From positions 66,032,219 to 66,096,218 of the forward strand of contig NC_133657.1 of the NCBI RefSeq assembly GCF_009905375.1: a stretch of 64,000 nt of DNA, given 5' to 3'. The notes under the pieces are model-generated. The model was not told where the DNA came from. It did not search any database and saw only the letters and a program-made list of their open reading frames with translations. Numbering within the stretch: the stretch's first letter is position 1; each line of letters opens with the position of its first letter. The stretch comes from Apium graveolens. Its lineage: Eukaryota > Streptophyta > Magnoliopsida > Apiales > Apiaceae. A program made the translations under genes and the position numbers. Shown in pieces: positions 45,296 to 58,900 of this stretch.

Positions 45296-47674
45296 ATGGC
45301 ACCAATAGTCAAAATCATGTCCCAGTCTAGGTTCATCTATGAAAAGAACAACTTCGTAGCTCTTGTGAACAAGGAGATTCCATAATCTGGAGACTTTCAC
45401 AAAATGATAGACTTTGTGAAGGAATGCAAACTCAGTTATACTATGTTGGAATCACCTACAATCTACTGTGAGGTTGTGGAGGAGATATGGACAACATCTG
45501 TGTATCATTCTACTGACAAGATCATAACTTTCACTCTCAAAGGTAAGCAATTCTGCATTAATAGTGACATTATCAAAGCATGCTTTAAAATTCTAGATAA
45601 CACTACTACTGTTCCACATACTGATGCCAATTTAGTTACCATGCTTAATTCTATGGGCTATGCACTTTCTACTTCTAAGTTAAGTGAGATTAGGAGGCTA
45701 GGTCTTGGAAAGGAATGGAGCTATCTGTGTGATGTGGTAACTAAGGTATTTTCTGGTAAAGTGAGTAATTTTGATTCTGTTAACATTTCCATGCTTAACA
45801 TGCTTTATATGCTAGTTACTGATAAGTACTTAACTTCAGTGACATGATCATGTTTGAGTTAGGTTATAAGTTAGGAGAACTTAATAAGAGAGGTAAAAGT
45901 GTCTACTATGCTAGATTCCTTATGATACTTGCTAACCATCTTATTGAGAATATTGTTGTTGAGAACCCAACCAACAAACTGAATTGTTGGGTTTAAGAAA
46001 GGAGAATCATTGCAGATCTCAACAAAGCCAGTCACCACAAAGAGGTTCCCCTCTTCTACTTTCCAATCATGGAGAGCCATCAGGTAAGTGAGGTAAACAC
46101 CATTGTCTCTACTCTTCCAACCTCACAAATTTCTCTGGCTTCAAGTGTAGCTATGGCATCTGTGTTAATGACCCAACAGATGCCTACCCAAGCTACCAAA
46201 ACAACAACTTCAAAATCCAAAGCTAAGAAAGCTCATTCTGGTTTCCCTCAAAAGAAACTAGTTACAAAAACTACCAAACACAAAGAGGGGAGTGTGAAGG
46301 AGAGTAAGTTAGGTGAGGGACAGGGTGAAAATCAAAGAAACCCTAAGGATAAGGCTGGTGAGATTAGTGTACCCAAGCCTAGCCACTCCACAGTTTCCCA
46401 ATAAACTGTGGTTGTTAATAAGGAAATCAGCTCAATTCTAGTTTCATCCTCCCAAAAGGATGTTACTATTGAAACAAGCTCCCAACCAGGAGCACAGGCC
46501 AAGAAGGTTAGGGACACAAGTTCACCACATACTTATGCCAGAAAGAAAAGATCTAAAACTCTTGGGGATACACAGGGAACACACATAGTACAAATTGGAG
46601 CTAAAGACTCAGTCACTGCGCCACCTCAAAGTCAGCTTGATGTGGCTCCAATAAATATGGAGTCACAGCCAAAATCATTGATAATTAAAGCACCTGAAAC
46701 ACCAAATTCACCCACATACTCACTGGATGTAGACGTGATTCATACATCACTTCCAAATTCTCCATCTTTAACTCTATTGGAGAAGCCAAAAATCCAAGCA
46801 AGTGAGCATCATCTTTTAGATGATTTGTTGGCTCACTTGCCAATTCTTTCCGAGTCTATTGAGACATATGTGCCCAAATTTTCATCAACCTGCACAGAGT
46901 CTACAATAGTCTCCACTCCAAACTCATTCATTTCTTCTATCCCGGTGGATATTGTTCATCCGTCGAGTAGTGATTGTATCCCAACGGATGTGCCTAACAG
47001 GAGTCATCCATCTGCTAGCCAAACTACTATCCTGATGGATGTTCCTCATCCATCGGTACTCTCTGCACAACTTCAAATCCCAACAATTGTCATAAGTGCA
47101 GATGACCTAGTAATAGTCAATCACTCATAGGACTGAGGGCAGGGAGTGAATTGAGTGAGAGGCTGGGTTGCTCCTAGGAAAAATGAGAGGAAATGAGTGA
47201 ACCAATGCAGACCATTTCTTCAGGTCTGGTAAAAGTGAGTGAGGGGAGTCCCACCTTAGATGGTGAAGGTTAGGGTGTGAGGGTGTGAGGGTGGGAAGCC
47301 AAGGGGAGCCATTGATGCAAGAACAGAGAGAAAATGAGAGAAATGCAGGTACAAGAGAAATAAGGATGAACATTATTGTTAGTGAGTCAATGAATGTCAA
47401 TGATGCAGACAGAGAGAAACTATCTCAGCATGATCAAGCTGTCATAGATTCCATCTCTTTGGATGCTGAGACATTTACTCATCCTGTTCCACCATATCAA
47501 CTCTTGGCTGGACAGAGCAATGAAAATGCATAAAAGATGCTGAACTTGGTGCATACTACTCAATTAATGCAAAGAGCAAAGGATGCCATCACAACCATGC
47601 CACATAGAGCTGATGATGATGTTGACTATGGTACTGGTGAGTCTGCAAATTTCTTTGGAGATGATGGTGATGAT
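45296..47674 (+). pseudogene. SIRE-2 third ORF, 5' part (broken)
   Basis: The frame starts at ATG 45296 (MAPIVKIMSQ) but meets TAA after 29 codons. Open pieces then follow at 45404-45847, 46069-46404, 46408-47130 and 47285-47533 with stops and shifts. The first piece has the N-terminal domain pattern seen in SIRE-1 (a GKEWSYLCDVVTKVF segment corresponds to RREWSFFFDCITKAF). The rest is Ser/Thr/Pro-rich. Family motifs are embedded near 46955-47065. The coding frame is cut by SIRE-3 at 47674. Confidence 0.8.
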
Positions 47675-49029
47675 TGAAAGGCATATGTCATAGCCTACTC
47701 GTTTATTCGAGTATTTAACTCAACTCAAATAAGAATGTAATAAGTAAATAGTGGATCTATCATCAGAGAGATCTCACAAAGTAACATCTGTCAAAGAATA
47801 AAGAAACATTGTTCATCTGTATACTTGAAGATTCACTGGAAGAAGTTCAAGAATTTGATCATGCCTCAGTGATATAAATCAAGATCGTGGATTTAATCAA
47901 GTGACAGAGATCTCGTCAGGGTATCATTTATTACAAGGATTCAATCAGAATATCAAAGTCAAGACATGAAGAAACATCACGAAAGTTAGTCACTCATGAA
48001 CCAGACAGTACATCGAGTGTCAGCATTGAAGTGGCGGAATTGATTCATAAGTCTCAGTGACTTTCAGAAGATTGTCAGAAGAATGGATGCTGCTAAGGGT
48101 TAGTATTAATTCTCTATTAATTAATTAAGTCATATAATTTAATTAAGAAAATAAATTATATCTGCAAAGATTAATTTATTGATTAATTGAATTAAATTGA
48201 TTAATTAATTTAGAATTAATATTAAGGATTTACAAGATTTTAATTGGTTTAAAATATGCTTAAATTCAGCAAGACAATTCATTTGAACTAGTATGACAAT
48301 CGGTATGACAATTGATAGTCATACCGAAAGTCATGCCAATACATTTAATTGTCTTATTAGAATTTCTGTTTAGATTAAAATCAGTTATTAATTCAGCAAG
48401 ACAATTTATTTGAACTAATATGACAATCGGTATGACAATCTATAGTCATACCGAAAGTCTTGCTAGCTCATTTTTAATTGTCTTGCTAGTTGTAAACATT
48501 GTCCTACCGAAAGTCTCACAAGCTTAAAGGATTGTCATTCCAATTCAATCTACTCGGCTGTGTTGTTTAAAAGAAGCAGAAGACCAGTTCAAAAAGATAG
48601 GCAATCAAACAGAATACATACTCAAGAACAAAAAGAAAAAGGAGCAGAAAAATATTACATCTCATCTGCAACTTCAAGATCAATTTCTAGATTGTAAAGT
48701 TAAATCCAATCAACTAGAAATACTTATCTTGTTCTTGTGTATCAATCTAGCGGATTAAAATCCCTAGAACTTAATCTCAAATCGCATTTAGCATTTGATC
48801 TTTTAATTACAAAAATAGAAAAAGTTCATGTCGAATTTATTCTAGATTTGTAATAATTGATTTGAGATTAATCCCTTGTAACCGATACCGTAGTTGTAAC
48901 ACCTTTCAAGTTTAATAAAAGTTTTATTTAACTTGAATTTTGTTTCACAATTTTATTCCGCATTTTATTCGATTAAACGGTATTGTTTGCATTCAACCCC
49001 CCCTTCTACAAACAAATTGGGACCTAACA
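47675..49029 (+). repeat. 5' LTR of SIRE-3
   Basis: 1355 bp. It carries two palindromic modules built on GACAATCGGTATGACAAT and its complement (about 48292-48335 and 48418-48465), the first with a perfect 10-bp stem (48300-48309 with 48318-48327). Its AATAAAAG near 48914 may be the polyadenylation signal. Confidence 0.93.
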
Positions 49030-49031
49030 AT

Positions 49032-49043
49032 TGGTATCAGAGC
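49032..49043 (+). other. Primer-binding site of SIRE-3
   Basis: TGGTATCAGAGC lies two bases after the 5' LTR, identical to the SIRE-1 site. Confidence 0.93.
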
Positions 49044-49127
49044 CTTCTGATTAACGTACAAATCTAGATCCTAGACTTTTGTGTTTCTTTCACTTCTTGA
49101 ATTTTTTATTCACTCAAAAAATTCATA

Positions 49128-51401
49128 ATGACTACACAAAAAGTTGGAACCGTTAAAATTCCACTTTTCGATAAAGAAAATTATGTTATGTGGAAGAAGA
49201 AGATGCTACTGTTTTTACAGGTTGCTAATCCTAAATATTTGCAAGTGTTGAAGAAGGGTCCAAAAATTCCTATGGTTATGGAACCAGAGGTAATAGAAAA
49301 TGATGTGGTGATCACCAAAGCGAGAACTTATGTGAAGGATCCTGAGGACTTCTCTCCTGCTGAAATAGAAGAAGCTTCCCTGGATGCTAGCCTTCAATTA
49401 ATCTTAGTAGATTCCCTTAATCCCCTGATGAATAGACATGTGATGAATTGTAAAGATTCCAAACATATCTGGGAAACTATTGAGATTATTAATGAAGGCA
49501 CAGAGGAAGTTAGGGAGAACAAACTAGAAATCCTAACCTCTGAGTATGAATACTTTAAATCCAATCCAGGAGAAGGAATCACTGAAGTGTGTGAGAGGTA
49601 CAATGCATTGATCAACAACCTGAACATTAATGGTAAATACTATTCCATCAGGGAGGTCAACAAAAAGTTCCTTTTAACACTGCCAACTCATCTCGAACAT
49701 AGAATCACTGCCATAAGAGAAGCAAGAGATCTGAGTGAGATTTCTTTGGAAAGGCTCTATGGTGTGTTAAAGACTTATGAGTTGGAGCAGATTCAGCAGA
49801 AGGAAGTTTACGGGAAAGGAAGAGTGGTCAGCACATCTACTGCTCTAGTAGCTGATGAACAACAACAACAACCACAATATCAACATCAATCTCAACAGTC
49901 AGAAAGAATGGTACAGTCTTCCAAGGTTGAAGATAATGTGATAGTAGCAGAATTTGATTCTCCTACTACAAATCAATCAGGAGATGATTATTATTCCTTG
50001 GAAGAACTGGAGCAATTGGAGGATGAGTCAATGGCCCTGATTGTCAAGAGATTCTCAAATGTCAGATTCAAAAGGAATCCCAAGTTCAAGTACAAGTCCA
50101 ACTACAACAGATTCCAGAAAGGTGGATCTTCATCCTCTAACACCAGCAGTGGTGGGTATAAAATAAGGATGGTTGATCGAAGCACCATTCGATGCTTCAA
50201 CTGTAATGAGTTGGGACACTTTGCCACAGAATGCAGGAAGCCAAAACAAGCTAGGAAGAACTCTTACGATTCTAATCAAAAGAGTAAATCTGAAAGGGCG
50301 TACCTGGCAAAGGGAAGAAGCTGGGATGATACTGACAGTGAAGATGAAGAAGTTGGGAATCTTGCTCTCATGGCTAGTAATGCAAGCACCTCATCGTCAA
50401 GAAAAGAGGTAAAATTTACTGATGCTGAATTAGTTTATCATCTAGGAGGTTCCTTAGATTGTGCTCGTCGTGATAATGAATTGTTAAATCAACAAATCAA
50501 AGACCTTGAGAAAGAGGTCAATGAATTAAGACTTGTGCACATTAATCAAGATAAACTAAGAGAACAAGTATCTTTTCTAGAGAATAGAGTTGACTGTTAT
50601 AGACAACTCGAAACTATTCTCAAAGACAAGATCACCGGTCTTGAGGCTAAGGTTAAAGCTTACTTTAATTCTTGTTCGAAGTCCAAAGAGTTTTACAATA
50701 AGCAGGCTGTTAATCAAACACATGGAATAGGTTATGATTACAATGCTGCTATTGGAAAATTAGGCATAAACTCCCCTCCTCATGTATGTGCTAAAGGCAG
50801 GGAAGTACCACATGTGCTTAAGGGTGTTGATGAACCCCTCTATAAAGAATCAATTGCTGAACCATTTGATGAGACCTCTTTTATTATTCAAGAAGAAATC
50901 CGTGCTGAAGATAATGCTAATGGGAAAGCTGTCTCCAAGTCAAGTGTGTCAAAAGTTCCAGTCAAGGTTGTGAAAGCAACTGAGACTAACTCAGACACAC
51001 ATGAGTTGGATAACACAAATGCCATGTCTACCATGCATAAGTTGCCTATTGTTAATCCTTCTCATAAAGCATGTGGTGTTCCTGATTGTATGTCTTGTGC
51101 TTTTAATCTGTTGTTTGCTTATTTTAATGGTAAGCATGTTTCTAATGATAAGACTACTCCTCGTCAGCATGTGAATAATAGAAAGCATGATAGGTCTAAG
51201 ACTGCTAGTCCTCCTAAAGCTAGAAAGGAGATATTTGTGCCTAAGCCTAAACAGAAATTTGATAAGGCTGTTTTAAAGGTCAAATGTTCAGTCATTGAGA
51301 ATGTTGAGAATAGTGAAATTAAGAATGTTGTTTTGCCTGATAAAGGCCAATTTTACAAGTATGCCGGACCCAGCCAAGCTTGGGTTCCGAAGAAGTTCTA
51401 A
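49128..51401 (+). CDS. gag: SIRE-3 Gag protein (757 aa)
   Basis: Starts at ATG 49128 ([19 protein letters not shown]), about 85 bp after the primer site. The conserved MWKKKM and [13 protein letters not shown] regions identify the copia Gag domain. One clear CCHC knuckle begins near residue 356 ([14 protein letters not shown]). A coiled-coil-like stretch lies around residues 440-520, and a C-x4-C-x2-C cluster (CGVPDCMSC) occurs near residue 650. The protein ends AWVPKKF and TAA (51399). No internal stop. Pol overlaps in the +1 frame, so the gag/pol relation differs from SIRE-1 (same frame). Possible phase-0 splice donors are CAG|GTTGCT (49220/49221) and GAG|GTAATA (49289/49290). Confidence 0.93.
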   Translation: MTTQKVGTVKIPLFDKENYVMWKKKMLLFLQVANPKYLQVLKKGPKIPMVMEPEVIENDVVITKARTYVKDPEDFSPAEIEEASLDASLQLILVDSLNPLMNRHVMNCKDSKHIWETIEIINEGTEEVRENKLEILTSEYEYFKSNPGEGITEVCERYNALINNLNINGKYYSIREVNKKFLLTLPTHLEHRITAIREARDLSEISLERLYGVLKTYELEQIQQKEVYGKGRVVSTSTALVADEQQQQPQYQHQSQQSERMVQSSKVEDNVIVAEFDSPTTNQSGDDYYSLEELEQLEDESMALIVKRFSNVRFKRNPKFKYKSNYNRFQKGGSSSSNTSSGGYKIRMVDRSTIRCFNCNELGHFATECRKPKQARKNSYDSNQKSKSERAYLAKGRSWDDTDSEDEEVGNLALMASNASTSSSRKEVKFTDAELVYHLGGSLDCARRDNELLNQQIKDLEKEVNELRLVHINQDKLREQVSFLENRVDCYRQLETILKDKITGLEAKVKAYFNSCSKSKEFYNKQAVNQTHGIGYDYNAAIGKLGINSPPHVCAKGREVPHVLKGVDEPLYKESIAEPFDETSFIIQEEIRAEDNANGKAVSKSSVSKVPVKVVKATETNSDTHELDNTNAMSTMHKLPIVNPSHKACGVPDCMSCAFNLLFAYFNGKHVSNDKTTPRQHVNNRKHDRSKTASPPKARKEIFVPKPKQKFDKAVLKVKCSVIENVENSEIKNVVLPDKGQFYKYAGPSQAWVPKKF

Positions 51402-51417
51402 TCCATTTGTATTGCAG

Positions 51418-54400
51418 GGCATTAAACAGGTACAACCGGTAGTGTGGATTCTTGACAGCGGATCGTCAAGACATATGACCGGAGATAGAGCCCTGCTATC
51501 AAATGTGGTTGAGAAAGCTGGCCCAGTGGTTACCTTTGGAGATAACAGCAAAGGTTCAACGGAGGGATATGGCTCTTTGCAAGCTGGAAATGTTATCATT
51601 GAAAATGTATATGTTGTGCAAGGACTTGAACACAATCTGCTTAGCATTAGTCAGTTCTGTGACAACGGCTATAATGTTTTATTCGACAAGCTGAAGTGTC
51701 AGATTCTGCACAAGAAAAGTGAAAAACCCTCCTTAATGGGAATCCGGAAAGGAAATCTGTTCGTAGCTGACATGAACTCTGGAAGCAATCTTGAAGTCAA
51801 TTGTTTCTATGCAAAGGCATCGTCAGATGAGAGTTGGCTATGGCACAAGAGACTTTCCCATCTCAATTTCAAAACAATGAATTCTCTTGTCAAAAGAGAA
51901 TTGGTAAGAGGTCTGCCTCAGCTGGAATTCTCTCCAGAAGGACTATGTGAGGCTTGCCAGAAAGGAAAGTCAAAGAAAGCAAGTCACAAAGGCACTGACA
52001 CATCTTCCATAACTGGTGTTCTGCAATTATTGCACATGGATTTATTTGGTCCAGTTAATATCCTTTCTATGTCAAAGAAGTGTTACTGTCTTGTGATAGT
52101 TGATGACTATTCCAAGTATACGTGGGTTTTATTTCTTCACTCTAAGGATGAAACACCACAAGTTGTGATTGATCATATCAAGATGATTGAGTTAGATTCT
52201 AACGTCCCTGTTAGAGCAATAAGGTCAGATAATGGGACAGAATTCAAGAATGCACTTCTCAATGGATTCTGTACAGACAAATGGATTACCAGACAATTTT
52301 CAGCCCCTAGAACCCCTCAGCAAAATGGAGTGGTAGAAAGGAAGAATCGTACATTGATTGAAGCTGCAAGAACGATGTTAAGTGAATCAGGTCTTCCAAT
52401 GTACTTTTGGGCTGAAGCTGTCAATACTGCATGTTATACTCAGAATCGAACTCTAATCAACAAAGACTTCATGAAAACTCCTTATGAGATTTTGAATGAA
52501 CAGAAATCTTCTATCAAATACTTTCATGTATTTGGTGCCAGATGCTTCGTGCTCAAGGATGGAGATGATCGTCGTGGTAAGTTCGAGGCAAAGGCATATG
52601 AGGGTATTTTTGTTGGATATGGAAGAAGATCATATAGAGTGTATATCATTGATCAACACAAAGTAACTGAAAGTGTCAATGTTACATTTGATGACACTAA
52701 ACTCCCTAGTATCCAAACTGAAGATCCTTCTGAGAAACTGAAGTTTGATGATACATCAGATTCAGAATCAGAACATGGTCAAGAACCTGAGGTTGTTGCT
52801 GGTGAAGAACCTGTTAATCCTGATGATACTCAAGGTAATAGTGATGGAAACTTTGGCAACAATGAAGATACCACTGCTACTGACGGAGAATCTTCAAGTC
52901 AACATGGCAACAACTCAGGGGGAGATGCTGAAGGATCATCTAGTAGGACACAACATCACAATGAATTTCAAGGCGAATCATCAAGATCAAATCTTCCAAG
53001 ACAGACTGTCTGGAATAAAGCTCACCCTTTTGAGTTGATTATTGGTGATCCAGATGTTGGAGTCAGAACTAGACGTGCTACTCAAAATGAGTGTCTGTTC
53101 TCAGGATTTCTTTCTGAGATGGAACCTAAGAAAATTGAAGAAGCACTGACTGATCCAGATTGGGTGATTGCTATGCAAGATGAACTCAATCAGTTTGAAA
53201 GTCAACAAGTCTGGAAACTGGTACCTAGGCCTGTACACAAGAAAGCTGTTGGTACTAGGTGGGTATTCAGGAATAAACTAGATGAAGATGGTGTGGTTAC
53301 AAGAAACAAGGCAAGACTGGTAGCTAAAGGGTATTCTCAAGCTGAAGGCATTGATTATGATGAAACCTATGCTCCAGTGGCTAGACTTGAGGCCATCAGG
53401 ATATTTCTAGCATTCGCAGCATTTTCAAACTTTAAAGTTTATCAAATGGATGTCAAGAGCGCCTTTCTGAATGGAAAGCTGGATGAAGAGGTATATGTAG
53501 AGCAACCTCTTGGTTTTGAAGATCCAGATCATTTGGATTTTGTCTTCTTTCTTTTCAAGGCTATCTATGGGCTAAAACAGTCTCCAAGAAAATGGTATGA
53601 CACTCTCTCTGAATTTCTTATTGAAAATAGCTTTATTAGAGGTGTCATAGACAAAACTCTCTTTTCTAAAACACATAAGAAGGATACTATATTAGTCCAA
53701 GTCTATGTGGATGATATAATATTTGGGTCTACTAATGATAATCTCTGTAAGAGATTTGCTAAGTTAATGCACAGCAAGTTTGAAATGAGCATGATGGGAG
53801 AGCTGAAGTTCTTTCTTGGATTACAAGTAAATCAAAGGTTAGATGGAACATTTATTTGTCAATCCAAGTATCTCAAGGAACTCCTCAAAAAGTACAATCT
53901 AGAGGATTCTGCATCAGCAAGGACTCCATCAACTACAGCTGTCAAGCTTGGACCATGTGAAAACTCCATTAAGGTAAATGTCACAAGCTACAGAGGTATG
54001 ATTGGCTCGTTACTCTATCTTACTGCAAGTAGACCAGATATTATGTATGCTACATGTTTATGTGCAAGGTTCCAAGCGGATCCTAGAGATATTCATCTCG
54101 TTGCTGTTAAACGAATCTTAAGATATCTTAAGGGAACACCAAATCTAGGTATTTGGTACCCTAAAGAATCTGGTTTTAACCTTGTCGGATATACAGATTC
54201 AGATTATGCAGGAAGTGTTGTTGATAGGAAAAGCACCTTAGGAAGTTGTCAATTCCTAGGAAGCAGGCTAGTCTCATGGTACAGCAAGAAACAGCAAACA
54301 GTTTCCAACTCAACGGCCGAGGCTGAATATATTGCTGCTGGAAGCTGCTGTGCTCAGATCTTGTGGATTAGGAACCAACTACGAGACTATGGCTCTGTAT

Positions 54401-54654
54401 TGAACAAGATTCCTATTTTATGTGACAACACAAGTGCAATAGCCATCACCAACAACCCTGTGCAGCACTCGAGGACAAAGCACATTGACATCAGGTATCA
54501 TTTTATTAGAGAGCACGTCATGAATGGTATTGTTGAACTATTTTTTGTTTCAACAGAAGAACAAATAGCAGATATTTTCACTAAACCACTTGACGAATCC
54601 ACATTTACCAGATTAGTTGGTAAATTGGGCATGTTGAATAGTTTTAGTGATTAA
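51418..54654 (+). CDS. pol: SIRE-3 Pol polyprotein
   Basis: The frame is open from 51295 through 54654. I place the functional beginning at the acceptor-like site TTGCAG|GGC (51417/51418), because SIRE-1 and SIRE-2 have the same site in the same phase and because 51295-51401 overlaps the end of gag. Domains in order: protease ([12 protein letters not shown]), pre-integrase zinc region (CEACQKGK), integrase core ([22 protein letters not shown]), acidic Ser/Gly linker, RT with YVDD near 53704, RNase H (TDSDYAG, TAEAEY). No stop or frameshift seen and catalytic residues present. Expression could use a +1 frameshift or splicing; the sequence alone does not decide. Confidence 0.92.
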   Translation, partial: GIKQVQPVVWILDSGSSRHMTGDRALLSNVVEKAGPVVTFGDNSKGSTEGYGSLQAGNVIIENVYVVQGLEHNLLSISQFCDNGYNVLFDKLKCQILHKKSEKPSLMGIRKGNLFVADMNSGSNLEVNCFYAKASSDESWLWHKRLSHLNFKTMNSLVKRELVRGLPQLEFSPEGLCEACQKGKSKKASHKGTDTSSITGVLQLLHMDLFGPVNILSMSKKCYCLVIVDDYSKYTWVLFLHSKDETPQVVIDHIKMIELDSNVPVRAIRSDNGTEFKNALLNGFCTDKWITRQFSAPRTPQQNGVVERKNRTLIEAARTMLSESGLPMYFWAEAVNTACYTQNRTLINKDFMKTPYEILNEQKSSIKYFHVFGARCFVLKDGDDRRGKFEAKAYEGIFVGYGRRSYRVYIIDQHKVTESVNVTFDDTKLPSIQTEDPSEKLKFDDTSDSESEHGQEPEVVAGEEPVNPDDTQGNSDGNFGNNEDTTATDGESSSQHGNNSGGDAEGSSSRTQHHNEFQGESSRSNLPRQTVWNKAHPFELIIGDPDVGVRTRRATQNECLFSGFLSEMEPKKIEEALTDPDWVIAMQDELNQFESQQVWKLVPRPVHKKAVGTRWVFRNKLDEDGVVTRNKARLVAKGYSQAEGIDYDETYAPVARLEAIRIFLAFAAFSNFKVYQMDVKSAFLNGKLDEEVYVEQPLGFEDPDHLDFVFFLFKAIYGLKQSPRKWYDTLSEFLIENSFIRGVIDKTLFSKTHKKDTILVQVYVDDIIFGSTNDNLCKRFAKLMHSKFEMSMMGELKFFLGLQVNQRLDGTFICQSKYLKELLKKYNLEDSASARTPSTTAVKLGPCENSIKVNVTSYRGMIGSLLYLTASRPDIMYATCLCARFQADPRDIHLVAVKRILRYLKGTPNLGIWYPKESGFNLVGYTDSDYAGSVVDRKSTLGSCQFLGSRLVSWYSKKQQTVSNSTAEAEYIAAGSCCAQILWIRNQLRDYGSVLNKIPILCDNTSAIAITNNPVQHSRTKHIDIRYHFIREHVMNGIVELFFVSTEEQIADIFTKPLDESTFTRLVGKLGMLNSFSD

Positions 54655-55921
54655 TTTAGTTAATATCTGAGATCTGTTCTTGAATGAATTTACAAATGAA
54701 TTTTTCATAAATGAAAAATTCATTTGCAAATTTATTTTATCATTTTATCATATTTCTTGCTTATTTCTATGTAATATATATTATCTTATCTATTTTTATT
54801 TTCTCCACTTGTTAATTTAAAATATCTCAGAATATTTTATTTCCTCTAAACATATTTTACTATGAATTTTATTTGCTAAAATTCAATAGAAATCTATTTT
54901 TGGAATAAAAAATAATAAATTCTGATATATTGTCTTTGGTTCTGTAAATATTATAGGTCTGTATTTCAGTTTTGCTATTTTGTTATATAATTTCTGTACA
55001 TATTTGAGTGTCTTTCTACTGAAATGACAATCGGCAAGACAATTGAAATTGTCTTGCTGAAAATCATTTCAGTACTTATATATATATATACTTATTTTCA
55101 TATTAATTCTGTGTGAAATCCTTTTATTTCCAGAATGACAATCGGCAAGACAATTGAAATTGTCTTGCTGAAAGTCATTTGCGAATATAATTGTCATTTC
55201 AGTGTTTTTCAGTATAGTTTTATACTGGAAAGACAATCGGTATGACTATTGATTGTCTTGCCAGTTATAAACATTATATATATATTTTATTTTATTTTAT
55301 ACTGGTATGACAATCGGTATGACTATCAGATTATCATACCAGTTATATATTATCACTTGTTTTATTCTTATTCTTTTCGGTTATTTTCTTTCTTTTGCCT
55401 GGTATGACAATCGGTATGACAATCCAGGATTGTCATACCAGCTGTTATATAAAGGCGTTTGTTGTTTTTTTTAACCATCACAACATTTTTCTTTTCTTTC
55501 AAAAATTCGAACAGTTTCCTCATTCTCTCTCTTCTCTCTCTTCGATCAAAAACATCTTCAAATCTGTTTTGATTCTCCTTTGCTCGAGTTTTTACTCAGC
55601 TTACTAATTCATCACTTTATGGTATATACATACAAGTATATACATACAAAGGTGCTGTTGAATTTTTGTTATATCTATATTTTATTTCGATTTGTGTTTG
55701 TTGATTTTGAGCATTTTTATTTCTTATTTTAATTTCTGATTTGTGTCGTTTGGTCTTTCAAAACTGTGTTTGTGAGTTAGGAATTTTAACGAGATACATT
55801 TCTGTCTAAATTTTTCGATTATAATTAATTTAATTCGAATTATTAAATAAATTTTATTAATTCGAATTTTCTTAATATTATTCTTAAAATTCTGAAAGCG
55901 TGTGTCTTATTATTATTTTAA
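54655..55921 (+). promoter_or_regulatory. SIRE-3 spacer: five palindromes, TATA box and leader before the third ORF
   Basis: Five palindromic units based on (T)GACAATCGG(T/C)A(T/A)GAC and its complement lie at about 55023-55069, 55133-55181, 55226-55265, 55301-55343 and 55399-55441. Five bases after the last comes TATATAAA (55446-55453), followed by a CT-rich leader (about 55490-55600) and an AT-rich leader or intron to ATG 55922. The same palindromes are in the LTRs. This is the clearest internal promoter of the three elements. Confidence 0.65.
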
Positions 55922-58900
55922 ATGGCTCTCAATTTCCAAATTATCGCGCATAATCAGGTTGGTTATTTTAATCCGGAAAAATGTGATGTTGAAAAATTTA
56001 AGCCATGGATTAGATTTTTAAATGACCATTCGATTGTTAGCTCTGCTATTAAATCAAATGTGATTTTAAACGTCGATGTACTTAGACTGATTTGCACAAC
56101 CTCTACTGTGGCCGATGATTCAAAATCTTTTTCATTCACCGTCGCAAACACACAGTATGTAGTTGATGAAACAGTCGTCAATCGTGCGTTAAATTTTCCA
56201 CTAGACAATTTCTGTAATTTACCCTCTGAAAATGATATCACAAATTTTTTCAATGCTATTCACTATTAGGGGGTGATCAATTTAACTAAACTTTCTAAAT
56301 CAAATTTGGTGTCTGAATGGGATATTTTCTTTGATACACTTTCCAAAGTGTTTGCCAACTGCACAAAATCAAATTTTCATAATATCACTTCCACTCTGCA
56401 GTATATTGGTCTTGCGGTTATTTTCAATCAAAGGATCAATTTTGGCAAACTACTTTTTCCCATTCTCTTGAGACGTCTAACTTCTGCTTTACGTGATCAT
56501 TCTACAAATCGTAGGGTATCATGTTACTATGCTCGTTTTCTCATGCTTATAGCAGATCATCTTCTCACACCTGAACACAAAGCCCTTTTTGCTAACTCTG
56601 CAGTAACCGAACCCCCTCCAGTTAGCAAAAAGATTTACACTCGCCAAGACACAACCTTCAAATTCATGCAAGTTCCAGTACTTGTATATGCTTTCATGGC
56701 CACTTATATTCCTTTACCTATTTTCAATCTTCCCGGCCATGAACAGCAACATCAACCTCCAGTGGTTCAAGCCACCCAGGCTCCTCCAACATCAGATGCT
56801 CTTCCATTACAGGTAGTAATTCCTCACTCTCACTTCCTTCCTACTTCTGTTGAAAGACCCCCAGTGGTTGATAGGGCTGACCATGAAGTTGTAGAACCAC
56901 AGCTTCAATCCCAGGTCATAGAGCCAAACACAGAGTCACATTCTATCTCAACCTCTCCCCCACTGTCTAAAATGTTACCCAGAAGATTACTAGGAAGTAG
57001 TACATTGTTAAATATGAGTGAACCCTCAGCTCTGCCTCCTCCTAAAAAAAGAAGAACATATTCTGAGGCATCTGAAAGCCCATCCTTGTCCTCCCAACAG
57101 GACATGGACTTTGAAATGGCCAATGAACAGTTACTAGAGGCATTCTCTCAACAGGATGCATCTATTGAAATTCGCCATAGGGCCATGGCATCTTGTACTG
57201 AGTCAAGCACAATTCCATTACTCACAATGGAACCATACACTTCCCCAGATCATACTCAGGACACACAGCGAGGAGTGCACGTAGAGTCGGTTACAGTGCC
57301 TGCCATAGTTACGGCAGAAGAGCAGTCACATGCTTCAGAGGGAAAATCTGACTCTCCGCCATCTTTAATAGAGTCATTTTCTCCCCTCCCAGATCAAACA
57401 CCTCTGGCTCCCTTATGGGATTCTCCACTCGCAGATTTATCTGGAGAAAGTGGAGGGAAACTCGGTCAATCTATCCCTGAAGCAATTCAGACATCTATTC
57501 CAAAAGATTTGATAGGTTTGACTGAGGATCGGGACTCGCGAATTCCCATTGCACCACCACTGACCTCTCTTGAAGAGGCTAGGGTGATTTTTAATGCAGG
57601 TACAGAAGAACAGCAATAGGAAGACTCCTCACGAGCAATTATATTGAGAGAAACACATGCACGTGAGATGAGTGAACCAAACACGAGTGAAATTCAGGTG
57701 AGAGCACACACAGACACTGATACTGTAAACCTGTTAGCTCAGATTGCTGCCCTAAAAGAAGAACTTGCTAAAAGCCAAGCTGAAGCTCAAGCATTCAAAG
57801 CACAAGTGGTTGAACGGTCTTCTTCTTCCACCTCTGTCAACAATCAGCTTGCAATCATAAGGAACGACATCTCAGATCTAAAGACCACTGTAATACCAAA
57901 GCTCAATTCTATTCAGGACACTCCAACTTTATCAGCTGATGACATATCCAACTTCTGCTCTCTACATACAAGAATGACTTCTCTTGAAGACCTCGTTGAG
58001 ATGAATCATTCACTGGACTCCTCAAGATTTCTAAAGATAGAGACGGGCATGGAACATCTCAATGAAGGGATGAAGCACCTATATTACATGATCAAGAATT
58101 CTCATTGCCCTAATGAAGAACAAAGAGCTTATTTTGAAGGACCGTCTGGTGGAGGATCAGGCTCTGGAGGTGATGGAGGTTCCAAAGGAAGGTCAGTAGA
58201 GGATCCCTCAACTAAGGGGGAGAAGAAAGGGAGTAGTGCCAAAGGGAAAGAAAAAGATACCTCTGCTGGAAATAAAGGAAAGGCTGATGATGTCTACTAC
58301 AGTGGAGAACAAGATGACTTTGATATTTTTGACATTCCCACTGAACCAGTTCAGGAAGATAAAGATGGGTTATTTGAAGCTGAAGAGGAAAGTGATTTTG
58401 AAGATTGGGAAGAGGAAGATACAGTGGATCCTATGTTTGAGAAAGAATTTCAGAAGGAGCAGTCAGAGATGAAAAGAAAAGAAGCTGAACTTAAGAAGGT
58501 CTCTCAGATCATTGACAGGAGGAAAGACATACAAAGAACAGAAACTCTTCAAAAGCAACGTCTTCATGACATTAAGGCTCAAGAAAGGAGAAGAGATGTC
58601 AGACTAAAGATTGGTGAAAAATGGGATGAAGCTAGGAGAGTACTCGATATGCCTCAGCTGAGCACTAACAATGATAGGCAGTTCTTACATCTTCTTGACA
58701 AGCTGGAAATCTCAAATCCTAACAATGACATGTACATGAATGCTATCAAGACTGAAGTCTCAAGGATCACAGCTGCTTTTGATAGATCCCTAAATGAGAT
58801 GAGCATTTTTGTATATTGTCAGAGTGAAGGATCATTCAAGGTGTCACTTCATCTATTTGAGAATCGTTCTTTGTCAGAGATTTGGGTTCTTTTAAACAAA

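Noticed and set aside
48292..48465. CRISPR-like array from the repeated GACAATCGGTATGAC units
   Set aside because: Unit spacing is irregular, units are palindromic and lie in a plant retrotransposon LTR.
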